DNA of 47,860 bases from an uncultured Litoreibacter sp. (GCA_938030665.1 CALHHY010000104.1:1-47860); one strand, 5' to 3'. Shown: positions 7,611 through 16,843, counted from the stretch's first letter. A program made the numbers and translations. Notes: generated by a model from the letters alone, not told the origin.

Positions 7611-8678
7611 CTATCCCTGTTCGTCAAATCCGGGTGGCGGCTGAGCGCCCTTGGGGTAAAGCGCGATTGCTTTGAACAGCGTCCCCATCTGGGCCGGGTC
7701 CGTCAAGCGTTGATAGGCGGCGAGATGGCTTTGCACCCCTTTTTCATCGCTCTTGGCATCAAAGCTTTCGGCGATCTGCTGGGCGCGCGGGCCGATGCCA
7801 AGCCTGTGCAGCAGCTCGCCCTGAGCAATCATCTGCGACGCTCTGCAGGCCGATGCTGCCGCCAGAGCGCTGAAATCCACATGCGCCGTCAGGTCTGCCG
7901 TGCCGGGGGTTTGCAGCGGGTCCGTAGGGCTATGGTCCTTGACGGCCTGAAACGTATCACCAAGCGAGATCCAATCACCGTAATCCACGATCAAAGCCGC
8001 CCCGCCATGCTGCGCGATCCGAGCGGAGATTTCGGCAATGACGGGCGGCGCGGCAGGGCAAAGCTCCACGACGTCGCCGTCTTTCGTGTCCGCCAGCCGG
8101 TGCGCGAGCGCCTCCATCGGCACAGGTTCCGTAAGGCCGAATTGCAGCGCGTCCCCTTCCGCGCCGACCCGCTTCTCTGCCCAGCCCCGGCCTTGGCGGA
8201 TGAATTGGCGGATGGGGAGCGCGTCAAAGAATTCGTTTGCGACCAGATATAGCGGGGCGGGGGGAAGGGTAGCGGCGCTGTCATGCCACGTGATGTCATG
8301 GCCTTCGAGCGTGGCACGTTGCACCGCGCGCAAAGCGGGGCTGGCCTCCACCAGATGCAGCTGAGGCGCGAAGCCGGGGATCGTGTTCGTGGCGCGTAGC
8401 ATGTCGGCCATCAGCGTGCCGCGTCCCGGTCCCAGCTCTGCCAGCACGCACGGCCCGCCGCCCTGATCCATCCAGCTTTGCGCCAGACACAGTCCCAAAA
8501 GCTCCCCGAACATCTGGCTGATCTCGGGCGCGGTGATGAAATCGCCGGACGCGCCCAATGGGTCGCGGGTCGCGTAATAGCCGTGATCGGGATGCAGCAG
8601 GCAGGTCTGCATGTAATCAGCAAGGCTCAGCGGGCCGTCCACCGCGATCTGGCGCAGCAGGATGTCGCGCAGGCTCAT
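7611..8678 (-). CDS. Class I SAM-dependent methyltransferase (COG1565, NDUFAF7-like)
   Basis: This 355-residue protein starts with the family signature LADYMQTCLLHPDHGYYATRDPLGASGDFITAPEISQMFGE (residues about 18-58, key residues HPxxGYY and GDFxTAPE). It has a SAM-binding motif LAELGPGRGTLMADML and the NEFFDALP segment. Relatives include human NDUFAF7, an arginine methyltransferase needed for respiratory complex I assembly; a similar role here is an inference. ATG 8678 overlaps the lgt stop by four bases (ATGA), which settles the start. The frame remains open upstream inside lgt, but only as an overlap. Confidence 0.93.
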   Translation of the reverse strand: MSLRDILLRQIAVDGPLSLADYMQTCLLHPDHGYYATRDPLGASGDFITAPEISQMFGELLGLCLAQSWMDQGGGPCVLAELGPGRGTLMADMLRATNTIPGFAPQLHLVEASPALRAVQRATLEGHDITWHDSAATLPPAPLYLVANEFFDALPIRQFIRQGRGWAEKRVGAEGDALQFGLTEPVPMEALAHRLADTKDGDVVELCPAAPPVIAEISARIAQHGGAALIVDYGDWISLGDTFQAVKDHSPTDPLQTPGTADLTAHVDFSALAAASACRASQMIAQGELLHRLGIGPRAQQIAESFDAKSDEKGVQSHLAAYQRLTDPAQMGTLFKAIALYPKGAQPPPGFDEQG

Positions 8679-9565
8679 GCCAGCCGCCGGCGCGCGCCCC
8701 AGATGATCAGCACGCCTACCAAGATCATAGGGGTCGACAGCAGCTGCCCCATGGTAACGCCGAGTGGCCCCAGTTGCAGCGCGTATCCCAGCGGGTTGCC
8801 CTCCGTGATGAACTGCGCGTCGGGTTGGCGGAAGAACTCCACGAAGAAGCGGGCAGCACCGTAGCCTGCCAGAAATACCCCGATCAAAGCGCCGGGCGTT
8901 TTCAGCCAGCGGCGCCGGGTCGCGAGCCACACAAGCACTAGCCCCAGGACAAGGCCCTCAAGCGCGGCCTCATAAAGTTGAGAGGGGTGGCGGGCGCATA
9001 GCTGTTCGAGCGTGGCGCAGGCCTGAGCGGCGTCGCCGGGAAAAACAACAGCCCATGGGACGTCGGTCTGACGTCCCCAAAGCTCCCCGTTGATGAAATT
9101 CGCGAGCCGCCCCAGCAGGATGGCGGGCGGGGTTGCGACGACGATCATATCGCCCGTGCTGAGCGGTGACAGCTTGTGCCGCCAGCAAAAGATCAGCCCC
9201 GCCAGAAGCACGCCCAAGGCGCCGCCATGGAAGGACATACCGCCTTGCCAGACCTGCAGGATCTCGCCCGGGTTCCGCATGTAATAGGCGGGCTGGTAAA
9301 ACAGCACAAAGCCGATCCGTCCGCCCAGGACGATGCCGATGATCAGCCAGGTAATGAGGTCTGAAAGTTGCTCAGGCGTCATGGGGGCCGCGTTTTTGTA
9401 CCAGAGTTTCGCGCGCCGGATCAGGCGGCCAGCCATCCACCAGCCGATGAGGATGCCCACGATATAGGCCATGGCGTACCAGCGCAGGGCGAACTCGCGG
9501 CCAAACAGCTCGATGGCCACAATATTGGGCCCGATATCAGGGAAGGGAAGGCGCATTGGGATCAT
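8675..9565 (-). CDS. lgt: Prolipoprotein diacylglyceryl transferase
   Basis: Lgt is an inner-membrane enzyme that transfers diacylglycerol from phosphatidylglycerol to the lipobox cysteine of pre-lipoproteins. The 296-residue sequence is multi-spanning. It contains the LRWYAMAYIVGILIGWW helix, GGRIGFVLFY, the SFHGGALGV motif and the essential arginine region GRLANFINGELWG. A final FFVEFFRQPD block is followed by the last helix. I use ATG 9565 (MIPMRLPFPDIGP), which matches family N-termini. ATG 9601 would add 12 polar residues and ATG 9556 is also possible; no ribosome-binding site decides between them. It heads the lgt / methyltransferase / pgeF operon. Confidence 0.96.
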   Translation of the reverse strand: MIPMRLPFPDIGPNIVAIELFGREFALRWYAMAYIVGILIGWWMAGRLIRRAKLWYKNAAPMTPEQLSDLITWLIIGIVLGGRIGFVLFYQPAYYMRNPGEILQVWQGGMSFHGGALGVLLAGLIFCWRHKLSPLSTGDMIVVATPPAILLGRLANFINGELWGRQTDVPWAVVFPGDAAQACATLEQLCARHPSQLYEAALEGLVLGLVLVWLATRRRWLKTPGALIGVFLAGYGAARFFVEFFRQPDAQFITEGNPLGYALQLGPLGVTMGQLLSTPMILVGVLIIWGARRRLA

Positions 9566-9661
9566 GGCGGTTTGAGTGCGCCGCGCCTGCGGCGTTGTCA
9601 ACCTTGAGCTTTCGGCCTTCCATCACCATATAGGGGTCAAGCGAAACGGAAGGGGCGTCAC

Positions 9662-9907
9662 ATGCAGACCCGCAACAAATTCTTTGACGATATGAGCCAG
9701 CTGATGACCAATGCCATGGGCGTGGCGCAAGGCGCACGCGGCGAGGCTGAAAACGCCATGAAATCCATGATGGACCGCTGGCTGGCTGACCGTGATTTCG
9801 TCACTCGTGACGAGTTTGACGCGGTGCGGGCCATGGCCCAGAAGGCCCGGGAAGAGAACGAGGCGTTAAAGGCGCGCATTGACGCGCTGGAAGCCAAAAA
9901 GGGCTGA
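9662..9907 (+). CDS. ubiK: Ubiquinone biosynthesis accessory factor UbiK family
   Basis: This is an 81-residue helical protein of the UbiK/YqiC (BMFP, COG2960) family. The N-terminal amphipathic helix (NKFFDDMSQLMTNAMGVAQGA) is thought to bind membranes. The C-terminal coiled coil (VTRDEFDAVRAMAQKAREENEALKARIDALE, residues about 48-78) mediates oligomerisation with UbiJ-type partners in the aerobic ubiquinone complex. GGAAGGGG precedes ATG 9662. It is divergent from lgt, a placement often seen in this group. The exact role in alphaproteobacteria is inferred from enterobacterial work. Confidence 0.88.
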   Translation: MQTRNKFFDDMSQLMTNAMGVAQGARGEAENAMKSMMDRWLADRDFVTRDEFDAVRAMAQKAREENEALKARIDALEAKKG

Positions 9908-9929
9908 TCCCGCCCGCGCCTGCTCGGCC

Positions 9930-10484
9930 TCAGATCACGGTGACCATAACGACGACATAAGCCAGGCACAGCGCGCAGACGAAAAGCGGGCGTGCCATAT
10001 AGGTTAGCCGCCCGTAGCGGCCCACCACGTCTGATACCTCCTCTTTCGACAGGCCGAAGCGCAGGCTGCGCAGCGTCTTGCGCGACGCGTCTCTTGCGGC
10101 CTCGCCCGCGTCGTTGTTCCAGACCAGCACCGCCAGAATGTCCAGCGCGATGGAGACGGGCCACAGCAGCGTTGCCGTCAACATGCCGATCGCACGGCCG
10201 GCTTTGGCGGTTGTGGCGCGGGAGCGGTATTTGGCGACGAGGCCTGCGTAATCATAGGCCCATTCGCTGACCGCTTTTTCGACCAACCCGAAGAGCAGGT
10301 AGAACAGCGCCGCGTCGCGCAGCCAACCGGGCAGTCCAAGGGGAAGGGCATCGCGCACGCTCCGGTAACCCTCGACCACAGCCCCGACCCAGCCGTCAGG
10401 CGGCAGGCCAAAGCCCGTTAGAACCAGCGAGGCCAGCACGACCAGCGAGGCCAGCCAGCACAAAGAAACAGCAGCACGCATCAT
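9930..10484 (-). CDS. Hypothetical inner-membrane protein
   Basis: I do not recognise this 184-residue protein. It has a hydrophobic N-terminal segment (AVSLCWLASLVVLASLVLTGF), a second near WLRDAALFYLLFGL, a third in GMLTATLLWPVSIALDILAVLV and a C-terminal one (LFVCALCLAYVVVMVTVI). Four membrane helices are therefore likely. A basic loop containing KYRSRATTAKAGRA lies between the second and third. The start at ATG 10484 (MMRAAVS) puts the first helix at the N-terminus; the frame opens at 10538 and no ribosome-binding site separates the options. It is convergent with ubiK and divergent from the ABC binding-protein gene. Confidence 0.7.
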   Translation of the reverse strand: MMRAAVSLCWLASLVVLASLVLTGFGLPPDGWVGAVVEGYRSVRDALPLGLPGWLRDAALFYLLFGLVEKAVSEWAYDYAGLVAKYRSRATTAKAGRAIGMLTATLLWPVSIALDILAVLVWNNDAGEAARDASRKTLRSLRFGLSKEEVSDVVGRYGRLTYMARPLFVCALCLAYVVVMVTVI

Positions 10485-10590
10485 GAGACCCGGGCCTAAG
10501 CCAGATTTGCCGCGCTGTGAAGGGGGCGAGCCTTGCAACTTCGCGCCCGCTCGCTACGCTTCGACCCAGATTTGATTTGGAGGCTGCGCC

Positions 10591-11376
10591 ATGAAACTGA
10601 TCACCACCCTTTTCGCCACCCTGCTTGCGACATCCGCCCTTGCCGACGGTCACCTGCCTGATCTTGACGGCAAAGAGGTCGTCGTGGTGACCGAAAACGC
10701 CTACCCGCCGCTGCAATTTGTCGAACCCGGCACCGGCGACGCCATCGGCTGGGAATATGACGCCATGGCCGAGATCGCGGAACGCATCAACATCACCGTG
10801 GTGTACGAAAATACCAGCTGGGACGCGATGATCCCCGCGGTCAGCGAAGGGCAGTATGACCTTGGCATGACCGGCATCACCATCCGCGACGACCGGAAGG
10901 AGAAGGTCGATTTCTCCGACAAATACATGACCTCCGAGATGGTGATGATGGTGCGCGGCGACGAGGACCGGTTTGTCGACGCCAAAAGCTTTGCCTCCGA
11001 TAGCGACCTCTTGATGGCCGCGCAGCCGGGCACCACGCCGTTCTATGTGGGGGTCTATGACGTGCTGGACGGGGATGAGGCCAACCCGCGCATCGTGAAG
11101 TTTGAAACCTTCGGCGCGGGCGTCGCAGCGCTGCGCGCGGGCGACGTCGATCTGGTGCTGACGGACGGAACGTCAGGCAATGGCTATGTCTCCGCCTCGG
11201 ATGGCGGGCTGAAGATCGTGGGCGAAAAGCTTGGGACGGAGGATTTTGGGTTCATCTTCCCCAAGGGCTCCGACCTGGTGGCGCCGATCAACGCGGCCAT
11301 TGCGGATATGGAGGCTGACGGCACCATCGAGGCGCTGAACAAGAAATGGTTCCTGGACTATAAGCTGGGTGGCTAG
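10591..11376 (+). CDS. Amino-acid ABC transporter, periplasmic substrate-binding protein
   Basis: The 261-residue protein has a signal peptide (cleaved around SALADGH) and a type II periplasmic-binding fold of the PBPb/family 3 class. Family features include [26 protein letters not shown], the loop [24 protein letters not shown] and a closing [11 protein letters not shown]. These are characteristic of polar amino-acid importers. The ligand cannot be read from sequence. GGAGG lies upstream of ATG 10591. The permease follows 15 bases later; no ATPase gene follows. Confidence 0.92.
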   Translation: MKLITTLFATLLATSALADGHLPDLDGKEVVVVTENAYPPLQFVEPGTGDAIGWEYDAMAEIAERINITVVYENTSWDAMIPAVSEGQYDLGMTGITIRDDRKEKVDFSDKYMTSEMVMMVRGDEDRFVDAKSFASDSDLLMAAQPGTTPFYVGVYDVLDGDEANPRIVKFETFGAGVAALRAGDVDLVLTDGTSGNGYVSASDGGLKIVGEKLGTEDFGFIFPKGSDLVAPINAAIADMEADGTIEALNKKWFLDYKLGG

Positions 11377-11391
11377 ACCAAAGCTGCCCGC

Positions 11392-12186
11392 GTGATCGGG
11401 CCGTCGCATCCCGACAAGGATTTCCCCTATTGGCTCATCCTTCTGGGCGGGCTGATTGCGTGGATGTTCTATCAGGTTTGGACCAATGACCTTTACACGC
11501 AGGTCATTGGCACGCTGTCGAAAGGCGTGCGTATCACGGTGATGGTAACGCTGATAGGCTTTGCCATGGCCTCGGCCGCCGGGCTGTTGCTGGCGGTCAT
11601 GTCGCTGTCGCGCTCGCTGATCCTGCGCCAGATCGCGCGGTTCTATATAGAGGTCGTGCGCGGCATCCCCATCATCGTGCTCTTGCTTTACGTGGCCTTC
11701 GTGGTCGCCCCGGCGCTGGTGGCCGCGCTGAACTGGCTGCTGGAACCCTTGGGTGCCGCGCTGTGGCGCACCCGTGATTTCCCGCTGTTGTGGCGCGCGA
11801 CGCTGGCGCTGGCCATCGGCTACTCCGCCTTCATCGCGGAGGTGTTTCGCGCCGGCATCCAGTCGGTCGATGCGGGCCAGATCGAGGCGGCGGAGGCTTT
11901 GGGGCTGAACCGCTGGCAACGGTTCCGCCATATCGTGTTTCCGCAAGCGATCCGCACCATACTGCCCCCTTTGGGCAATGATTTTGTTGCAATGGTGAAA
12001 GACAGCTCCCTCGTGTCGGTGTTGGGGGTCTCGGACATTACGCAGCTTGGCAAGATCACAGCGGCCGGAAATTTCCGCTATTTCGAGACCTACAATATCG
12101 TGGCGCTGATATACCTGACGCTGACAGTGACGCTGTCGCTTGGCCTGCGCCGGTTGGAACAGCGGATGCGCAACAAGCCGCAGTGA
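11392..12186 (+). CDS. Amino-acid ABC transporter permease (HisM/GlnP type)
   Basis: This is a 264-residue inner-membrane protein. It has the His/Glu/Gln/Arg-type permease signature: TLSKGVRITVMVTLIGF at the start of the domain, EVVRGIPIIVLLLY, and the ATPase-contacting EAA loop QIEAAEALGLNRWQRFRHIVFPQAIRTILPPLGNDF (about residues 163-198, key residues EAA, G and P). The GTG start at 11392 retains the first membrane helix (FPYWLILLGGLIAWMFY); no ribosome-binding site is obvious. It pairs with the binding protein just upstream. The missing ATPase must come from elsewhere if this system works. Confidence 0.92.
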   Translation: MIGPSHPDKDFPYWLILLGGLIAWMFYQVWTNDLYTQVIGTLSKGVRITVMVTLIGFAMASAAGLLLAVMSLSRSLILRQIARFYIEVVRGIPIIVLLLYVAFVVAPALVAALNWLLEPLGAALWRTRDFPLLWRATLALAIGYSAFIAEVFRAGIQSVDAGQIEAAEALGLNRWQRFRHIVFPQAIRTILPPLGNDFVAMVKDSSLVSVLGVSDITQLGKITAAGNFRYFETYNIVALIYLTLTVTLSLGLRRLEQRMRNKPQ

Positions 12187-12240
12187 ACCCTTGCGGGCGC
12201 GGCCCGGCGGTTTAGGTTGAGCGGAAAGGAGAACCGCCCC

Positions 12241-14259
12241 ATGACCAACCCGCTCAGCGCCCCTTGGGACACGCCATTCGGTCTGCCCCCTTTCGCCCAG
12301 ATTTCCGACGATGACTTTGAGCCCGCTTTCGCCCAGGCCCTGACCAACGCCCGGACGGAATTGCAGGCGATTGCCACCAATCCCGACGCCCCGACATTTG
12401 CCAACACAATCGACGCGCTGGCCCTGATGGGCGAGGGGATGGAGAAAGCGTTGTCGCCTTTCTACCTGATGGCCGGTGTGGACGCGAACCCGAAGCGCGA
12501 GGCGCTGATGCGCGACTTCTCCCCCAAGCTGGCGGCGTGGGGGTCCGAGGTGATGATGAACCGCGATCTGTTCCAGCGCGTCGAAACCCTGTGGGAAGCG
12601 CGCGACAGCCTGGACCTGACAGACGAACAGCAGCGAGTGTTATTTTTGCAGCGGCGCGGCTTTCTGCGGGCCGGCGCACAGCTGGAAGGGGCCGACTATG
12701 ACCGCCTGAAAGAGATCAAGAACCGCCTTGCCGTCATCGGCACCGCATTTACGCAAAACCTGCTGGCCGATGAGCGGGAGTGGTTCATGGAAATCGGCGC
12801 AGATGACCTTGGCGGTCTGCCTGACTTCGTCATCTCCTCCGCCAAGGCGGCGGCTGAGGAGAAGGGGGTGGAGGGCTATGTGATCACCCTGTCCCGCTCA
12901 CTCATTGTGCCGTTTCTGCAATATTCCGGTCGCCGTGACCTACGCGAAAAGGCCTATGAGGCCTGGACCGCACGCGGGGCCAATGGCGGGGAGACGGACA
13001 ACCGGGCCATTGCGTTGGAAACACTGCAACTGCGCCGCGAACGCGCGCAGCTTTTGGGCCATGACACATTCGCCGATTTCAAGCTGGTCACCGAGATGGC
13101 CAAGACGCCCGAAAATGTCCGTGACCTGTTGATGCAGGTATGGGAACCGGCCAAGGCACAGGCCGAACTGGATGCGGAGCGCCTGGAGGCGATGATGCAT
13201 GAAGACGGCGTCAACGGCCGGTTGGAGCCATGGGACTGGCGGTATTATTCCGAGAAGCGCCGCGCGGTCGAACATGATCTGGATGAGGCGGCGTTGAAGC
13301 CCTATCTGCAGCTGGATAACATGATCGATGCCGCGTTTGACTGCGCGCAGCGGCTGTTTGGGCTGTCTTTCGCGCCGTTGGACGTGCCGCTGCACAACCC
13401 TGACGCGCGGGCGTGGGAGGTCACGCGGGACGGCGCGCATATCGCAGTTTTTATCGGTGATTATTTCGCGCGAAGCGGCAAGCGGTCGGGTGCGTGGTGC
13501 TCCGCCCTGCGGTCGCAGCAGAAGCTGAAAGGCGATATCCGCCCGCATGTCATCAACGTGTGCAACTTTGCCAAGGGCGACCCGGCGCTGTTGTCCTATG
13601 ATGATGCGCGCACGCTGTTTCATGAGTTCGGCCATGCGCTGCATCAGATGCTGTCTGATGTGACATATGAAAGCATTTCCGGCACTTCTGTACCGCGCGA
13701 TTTCGTGGAATTGCCCAGCCAGCTTTACGAGCATTGGCTGGAAGTGCCCGAAGTGCTGCAAAAACACGCGACCCATCACAAGACGGGGGAGGCGATGCCG
13801 GACGATATGCTTGAAAAGATGCTGAACGCGGCCACCTATGATCAAGGCTTTGCGACGGTGGAATATGTGGCCTCCGCGCTGGTCGATTTGGAGTATCACA
13901 GCGGCCCGGTCCCCGACGATATCATGGCCCGGCAGAGGGAAATCCTGGACGGGCTAGGCATGCCGCATGCGATCAGGATGCGCCACGCGACGCCTCATTT
14001 CGCGCATGTTTTCGCGGGGGACGGCTATTCCAGCGCCTATTATTCCTACATGTGGTCCGAGGTGATGGATGCCGACGCGTTCGAGGCCTTCGAGGAAGCA
14101 GGCGGCGCGTTCGACCCTGAGATGGCCGCGAGGCTGGAGGAACATATCCTGTCCGCTGGCGGCTCTAAGGAGGCGGATGTGCTTTACACCGCGTTCCGCG
14201 GCAAGATGCCGGGGGTGGAGGCTTTGCTGAAGGGCCGGGGGCTCGACAAGGTGGCGTGA
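12241..14259 (+). CDS. M3 family oligopeptidase (Dcp/OpdA-like metallopeptidase)
   Basis: This 672-residue zinc peptidase has the active-site HEFGH at residues 461-465, within LFHEFGHALHQML, and the downstream glutamate region FVELPSQLYEHW. It begins with the typical PFGLPPFAQISDDDFEPAF. M3 enzymes trim short peptides, and with no signal peptide it should act in the cytoplasm. ATG 12241 has AAGGAG at good spacing; an in-frame TTG at 12217 is less likely. It lies 54 bases after the ABC permease on the same strand, so it may be co-transcribed and digest imported peptides, though the transporter looks amino-acid-specific. A repeat element begins five bases after its stop. Confidence 0.94.
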   Translation: MTNPLSAPWDTPFGLPPFAQISDDDFEPAFAQALTNARTELQAIATNPDAPTFANTIDALALMGEGMEKALSPFYLMAGVDANPKREALMRDFSPKLAAWGSEVMMNRDLFQRVETLWEARDSLDLTDEQQRVLFLQRRGFLRAGAQLEGADYDRLKEIKNRLAVIGTAFTQNLLADEREWFMEIGADDLGGLPDFVISSAKAAAEEKGVEGYVITLSRSLIVPFLQYSGRRDLREKAYEAWTARGANGGETDNRAIALETLQLRRERAQLLGHDTFADFKLVTEMAKTPENVRDLLMQVWEPAKAQAELDAERLEAMMHEDGVNGRLEPWDWRYYSEKRRAVEHDLDEAALKPYLQLDNMIDAAFDCAQRLFGLSFAPLDVPLHNPDARAWEVTRDGAHIAVFIGDYFARSGKRSGAWCSALRSQQKLKGDIRPHVINVCNFAKGDPALLSYDDARTLFHEFGHALHQMLSDVTYESISGTSVPRDFVELPSQLYEHWLEVPEVLQKHATHHKTGEAMPDDMLEKMLNAATYDQGFATVEYVASALVDLEYHSGPVPDDIMARQREILDGLGMPHAIRMRHATPHFAHVFAGDGYSSAYYSYMWSEVMDADAFEAFEEAGGAFDPEMAARLEEHILSAGGSKEADVLYTAFRGKMPGVEALLKGRGLDKVA

Positions 14260-14263
14260 TCCA

Positions 14264-14305
14264 ATTGTGCGCTGGCGCGCCCACGATATTTTGCGCTCGC
14301 CACGC
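14264..14305 (+). repeat. Dispersed intergenic repeat, copy 1 (short form)
   Basis: The segment from ATTGTGCG through CGATATTTTGCGCTC to GCCACGC closely resembles 21797-21859, which reads ATTGTGCG, CGATGTTTTGCGTTC, then an inserted hairpin, then CGCCACGC. Both copies begin within 15 bases after a plus-strand stop codon. They look like members of one mobile or conserved 3'-end element family. Confidence 0.5.
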
Positions 14306-14408
14306 AGGCTGAGGGCCGCGCCTCACCTTCGCCACCTACATCATGGGAATCATTGCAATTTCCGGTTTGGGGTGTTTTGAAACGGTTACAGCCTCGGGGG
14401 GACCAGCC

Positions 14409-15233
14409 ATGCTGACCGAAGACCAGATCACTGCGTTGATCGACACCGTGCGCCGCGTCGCCAAGGCCGAGATTGTGCCGCATTTCCGCAATCTCGGCGC
14501 GTTGGAGATCGACGCCAAATCCGCGCCGGATGACCTGGTGACCGTCGCTGACCGCGCAGCGGAGCTGGCGATTTCGCAAGCCGTGCATGACATCCTGCCG
14601 GAAGCCGCGATCGTGGGGGAGGAGGCGGTCTCTGCCGACAAAACCGTGCTGGCCCGCGTCAAGGAACCGGGGCTATGCGTTGTCATCGACCCGATTGACG
14701 GCACCTGGAATTACGCCAATGGGATCGCGACTTTCGGCGTCATTCTGGCGGTGATCGAAAACGGGGTGACGGTGTTTGGCCTGCTTTATGATCCCAGCTA
14801 TGACGATTGGATCATGGCCACAAAGGGCGCGGGCGCGGTTTATTGCAAATCTGACGGGTCACGTCAGGCATTGACACTTAGCCCGCCGCCCGATGCCTTG
14901 TCCGACACGTTTGGTTTTGTCGGGCTTTACCTGTTCAGCAGGGAGCGGCAGGCGAAACTCGCGACCACCTTGCCGGCTTTCCGCCGTACGATGACCCTGC
15001 GCTGCTCGTGCCATGAATACCGGATGCTGGCGCAAGGCACGTCGCAATTCTGCCTGAACGGGATGCTGAATGTCTGGGACCACGCGGCAGGCGTTTTGAT
15101 CTACGAGGAAGCTGGCGGGGTCGCCCGGCTTTTGGACGGGCGGCCCTACAACCCGGCCATGCGTAAAGGCCACCTGCTGACCGCCGCGTCCGAGCGGCTT
15201 TGGGAAGAGCTGGCGGAGCTTTTCGCGGGCTAG
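14409..15233 (+). CDS. Inositol monophosphatase family protein
   Basis: This 274-residue protein belongs to the Mg-dependent, lithium-sensitive phosphatase superfamily. The metal-binding motifs are present: IVGEEAV at residues 68-74, IDPIDGTWNYANG at 93-105, and WDHAAGVLIYEEAGG in the C-terminal half. Substrates in this family include inositol-1-phosphate, histidinol phosphate, fructose bisphosphate and PAP; sequence reading cannot choose among them. ATG 14409 follows GGGGGGA at suitable spacing; the frame is open to 14343, but without start signals. It ends one base before the convergent SH3-domain gene. Confidence 0.9.
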   Translation: MLTEDQITALIDTVRRVAKAEIVPHFRNLGALEIDAKSAPDDLVTVADRAAELAISQAVHDILPEAAIVGEEAVSADKTVLARVKEPGLCVVIDPIDGTWNYANGIATFGVILAVIENGVTVFGLLYDPSYDDWIMATKGAGAVYCKSDGSRQALTLSPPPDALSDTFGFVGLYLFSRERQAKLATTLPAFRRTMTLRCSCHEYRMLAQGTSQFCLNGMLNVWDHAAGVLIYEEAGGVARLLDGRPYNPAMRKGHLLTAASERLWEELAELFAG

Positions 15234-15234
15234 A

Positions 15235-15726
15235 TCAGTCCCGCTCCTCGCCGGGCATCAGGCCCCAGAAGGTAGCGCGGCGCACCCAGCCTTTGGTCCC
15301 ATTTACGGTAACGCGGCACCACTCTCCCTCACATTTCCCCAGCCGTGCGATGACGCCTGCTTCGGCATGGGCGCGAATGGGTGAGGCCGGGTCGGCGGTG
15401 GCATGAAGGGGGGCCATGTCTTCTTCGATCAGGACGGTGCGGGCGCCTGACAGCAAGGTGTAATGCACCCACCCCCCTGCGCCATCCCGGTCCTCGACCC
15501 GGCGCCAATGGCCATGTTCCGCCACGACCTGCAGCGGCATGTTACGGCGCGTGAAGACCCAGTCGATTCGATGGCTCAGCGACGGGCCGCGCCGCACATT
15601 CCCCTCCGACGCTTTCAGCGACACGAAACGCGGCATTGGCAGGTTGGTGACCGGGCCACGGTCAGCCAAAGCGTGCGACGCGAAAAGGGCGACGCCAAGC
15701 GCCGCGATAGATGTCAGAAACTTCAT
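15235..15726 (-). CDS. Secreted SH3-domain protein
   Basis: The 163-residue protein has a signal peptide (MKFLTSIAALGVALFASHALAD). Two bacterial SH3-like repeats follow: one around FVSLKASEGNVRRGPSLSHRIDWVF, ending in GHWRRVEDRDGAGGWVH, and a second around AHAEAGVIARLGKCEGEWCRVTVNGTKGWVRR. Such proteins (SH3_4 / DUF1058 type) are periplasmic and may bind peptidoglycan peptides. ATG 15726 is set by the signal peptide; longer in-frame starts overlap the upstream promoter. It is divergent from the 2-hydroxyacid dehydrogenase. Confidence 0.88.
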   Translation of the reverse strand: MKFLTSIAALGVALFASHALADRGPVTNLPMPRFVSLKASEGNVRRGPSLSHRIDWVFTRRNMPLQVVAEHGHWRRVEDRDGAGGWVHYTLLSGARTVLIEEDMAPLHATADPASPIRAHAEAGVIARLGKCEGEWCRVTVNGTKGWVRRATFWGLMPGEERD

Positions 15727-15837
15727 GGCCTGCCTGTATCCGCTCGAATTGCTTTTGCCGGGGCTTATTGTTGCTTGCCCCTTTGGCTGCGATCTTGTCA
15801 TCATGGGGCGAAGAAATCCAGCCCGAGGGTCCGCCGC

Positions 15838-16824
15838 ATGCCAAGACAGAAGCTCAGTGTTGTTGTCACGCGACGCTTGCCCGACGCCGTCGAGACCCGG
15901 TTAAGCGAGCTGTTTGACGTCAGGCTGCGCGACGACGACACCCCAATGACCAAGGCGGAGCTGGCAGAGGGCATGCGCGTGGCAGATGTCCTGGTGCCAA
16001 CCATTACCGACAAGATTGACGCGGGCCTTTTGGGGCAGGCGGGCGACCGGCTGAAGCTAATCGCCAATTACGGGGCCGGGGTCGACCATATCGACGTGGC
16101 CACGGCCCGGCAGCGCGGCATTCTGGTATCAAACACCCCCGGCGCGGTGACGGAAGACACCGCCGATATGACGTTGGCGCTGATCCTTGCGGTCACGCGC
16201 CGCATCCCCGAAGGGCTGTCGATGATGCAGAAGGGCGACTGGGACGGCTGGGCACCCACGGCGCTGATGGGCGGGCGGATTGCCGGGCGGAGGCTCGGCA
16301 TCTTGGGCATGGGGCGGATCGGGCAGGCGGTTGCGCGACGCGCCAAGGTGTTCGGGATGCAGGTCCATTACCACAACCGCACCCGCGTCCATCAGGGCAT
16401 TGCCGACGATCTGGAGGCCACCTATTGGGAAAGCCTCGACCAGATGCTGGCGCGCATGGATGTGGTGTCGGTGAATTGCCCACATACCCCCTCGACCTAC
16501 CACCTGCTTAACGCGCGACGGCTAAAGCTGATGAAGCCCTCTGCGGTGATCGTGAACACCTCGCGCGGCGAGGTGATCGACGAAAACGCCCTGACCCGTA
16601 TGTTGCGCGCCGGTGAGCTGGCGGGCGCGGGCCTCGACGTGTTCGAGCATGGCAAGGACATCAACCCCCGCCTGCGGGAGCTGAGCAACGTCGTGGCTTT
16701 GCCGCATATGGGCTCCGCCACGGAAGAGGGGCGGTTGGAGATGGGCGAAAAGGTGCTGCTCAACATCAAGACATTTGACGACGGGCACCGGCCACCTGAC
16801 CAAATCGTGCCGGGTATGCTTTAG
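15838..16824 (+). CDS. 2-hydroxyacid dehydrogenase (glyoxylate/hydroxypyruvate reductase type)
   Basis: This is a 328-residue NAD(P)-dependent dehydrogenase of the D-2-hydroxyacid family. The nucleotide-binding GMGRIG lies at 157-162. The catalytic triad is Arg243 (NTSRGEVID), Glu in the LDVFE block near 270, and His290 in LPHMGSAT. The closest textbook relatives reduce glyoxylate or hydroxypyruvate to glycolate or glycerate, which fits serine-cycle or photorespiratory-type metabolism; substrate preference is inferred. ATG 15838 (MPRQKLSVVVTRRLP) matches family N-termini. The frame is open far upstream, but that part overlaps the SH3 gene on the other strand. Confidence 0.92.
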   Translation: MPRQKLSVVVTRRLPDAVETRLSELFDVRLRDDDTPMTKAELAEGMRVADVLVPTITDKIDAGLLGQAGDRLKLIANYGAGVDHIDVATARQRGILVSNTPGAVTEDTADMTLALILAVTRRIPEGLSMMQKGDWDGWAPTALMGGRIAGRRLGILGMGRIGQAVARRAKVFGMQVHYHNRTRVHQGIADDLEATYWESLDQMLARMDVVSVNCPHTPSTYHLLNARRLKLMKPSAVIVNTSRGEVIDENALTRMLRAGELAGAGLDVFEHGKDINPRLRELSNVVALPHMGSATEEGRLEMGEKVLLNIKTFDDGHRPPDQIVPGML

Positions 16825-16843
16825 GTCTATCTCGTCTTTCGCG

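Noticed and set aside
12940-13899. A 319-codon minus-strand frame opposite the M3 peptidase
   Set aside because: It is antisense to the HEFGH-containing zinc peptidase, has no ribosome-binding site and no family resemblance.
15463-15837. A 125-residue extension of the 2-hydroxyacid dehydrogenase
   Set aside because: It is antisense to the SH3-domain gene and has no homology-like pattern; family members start at MPRQKLSVVVTRR.
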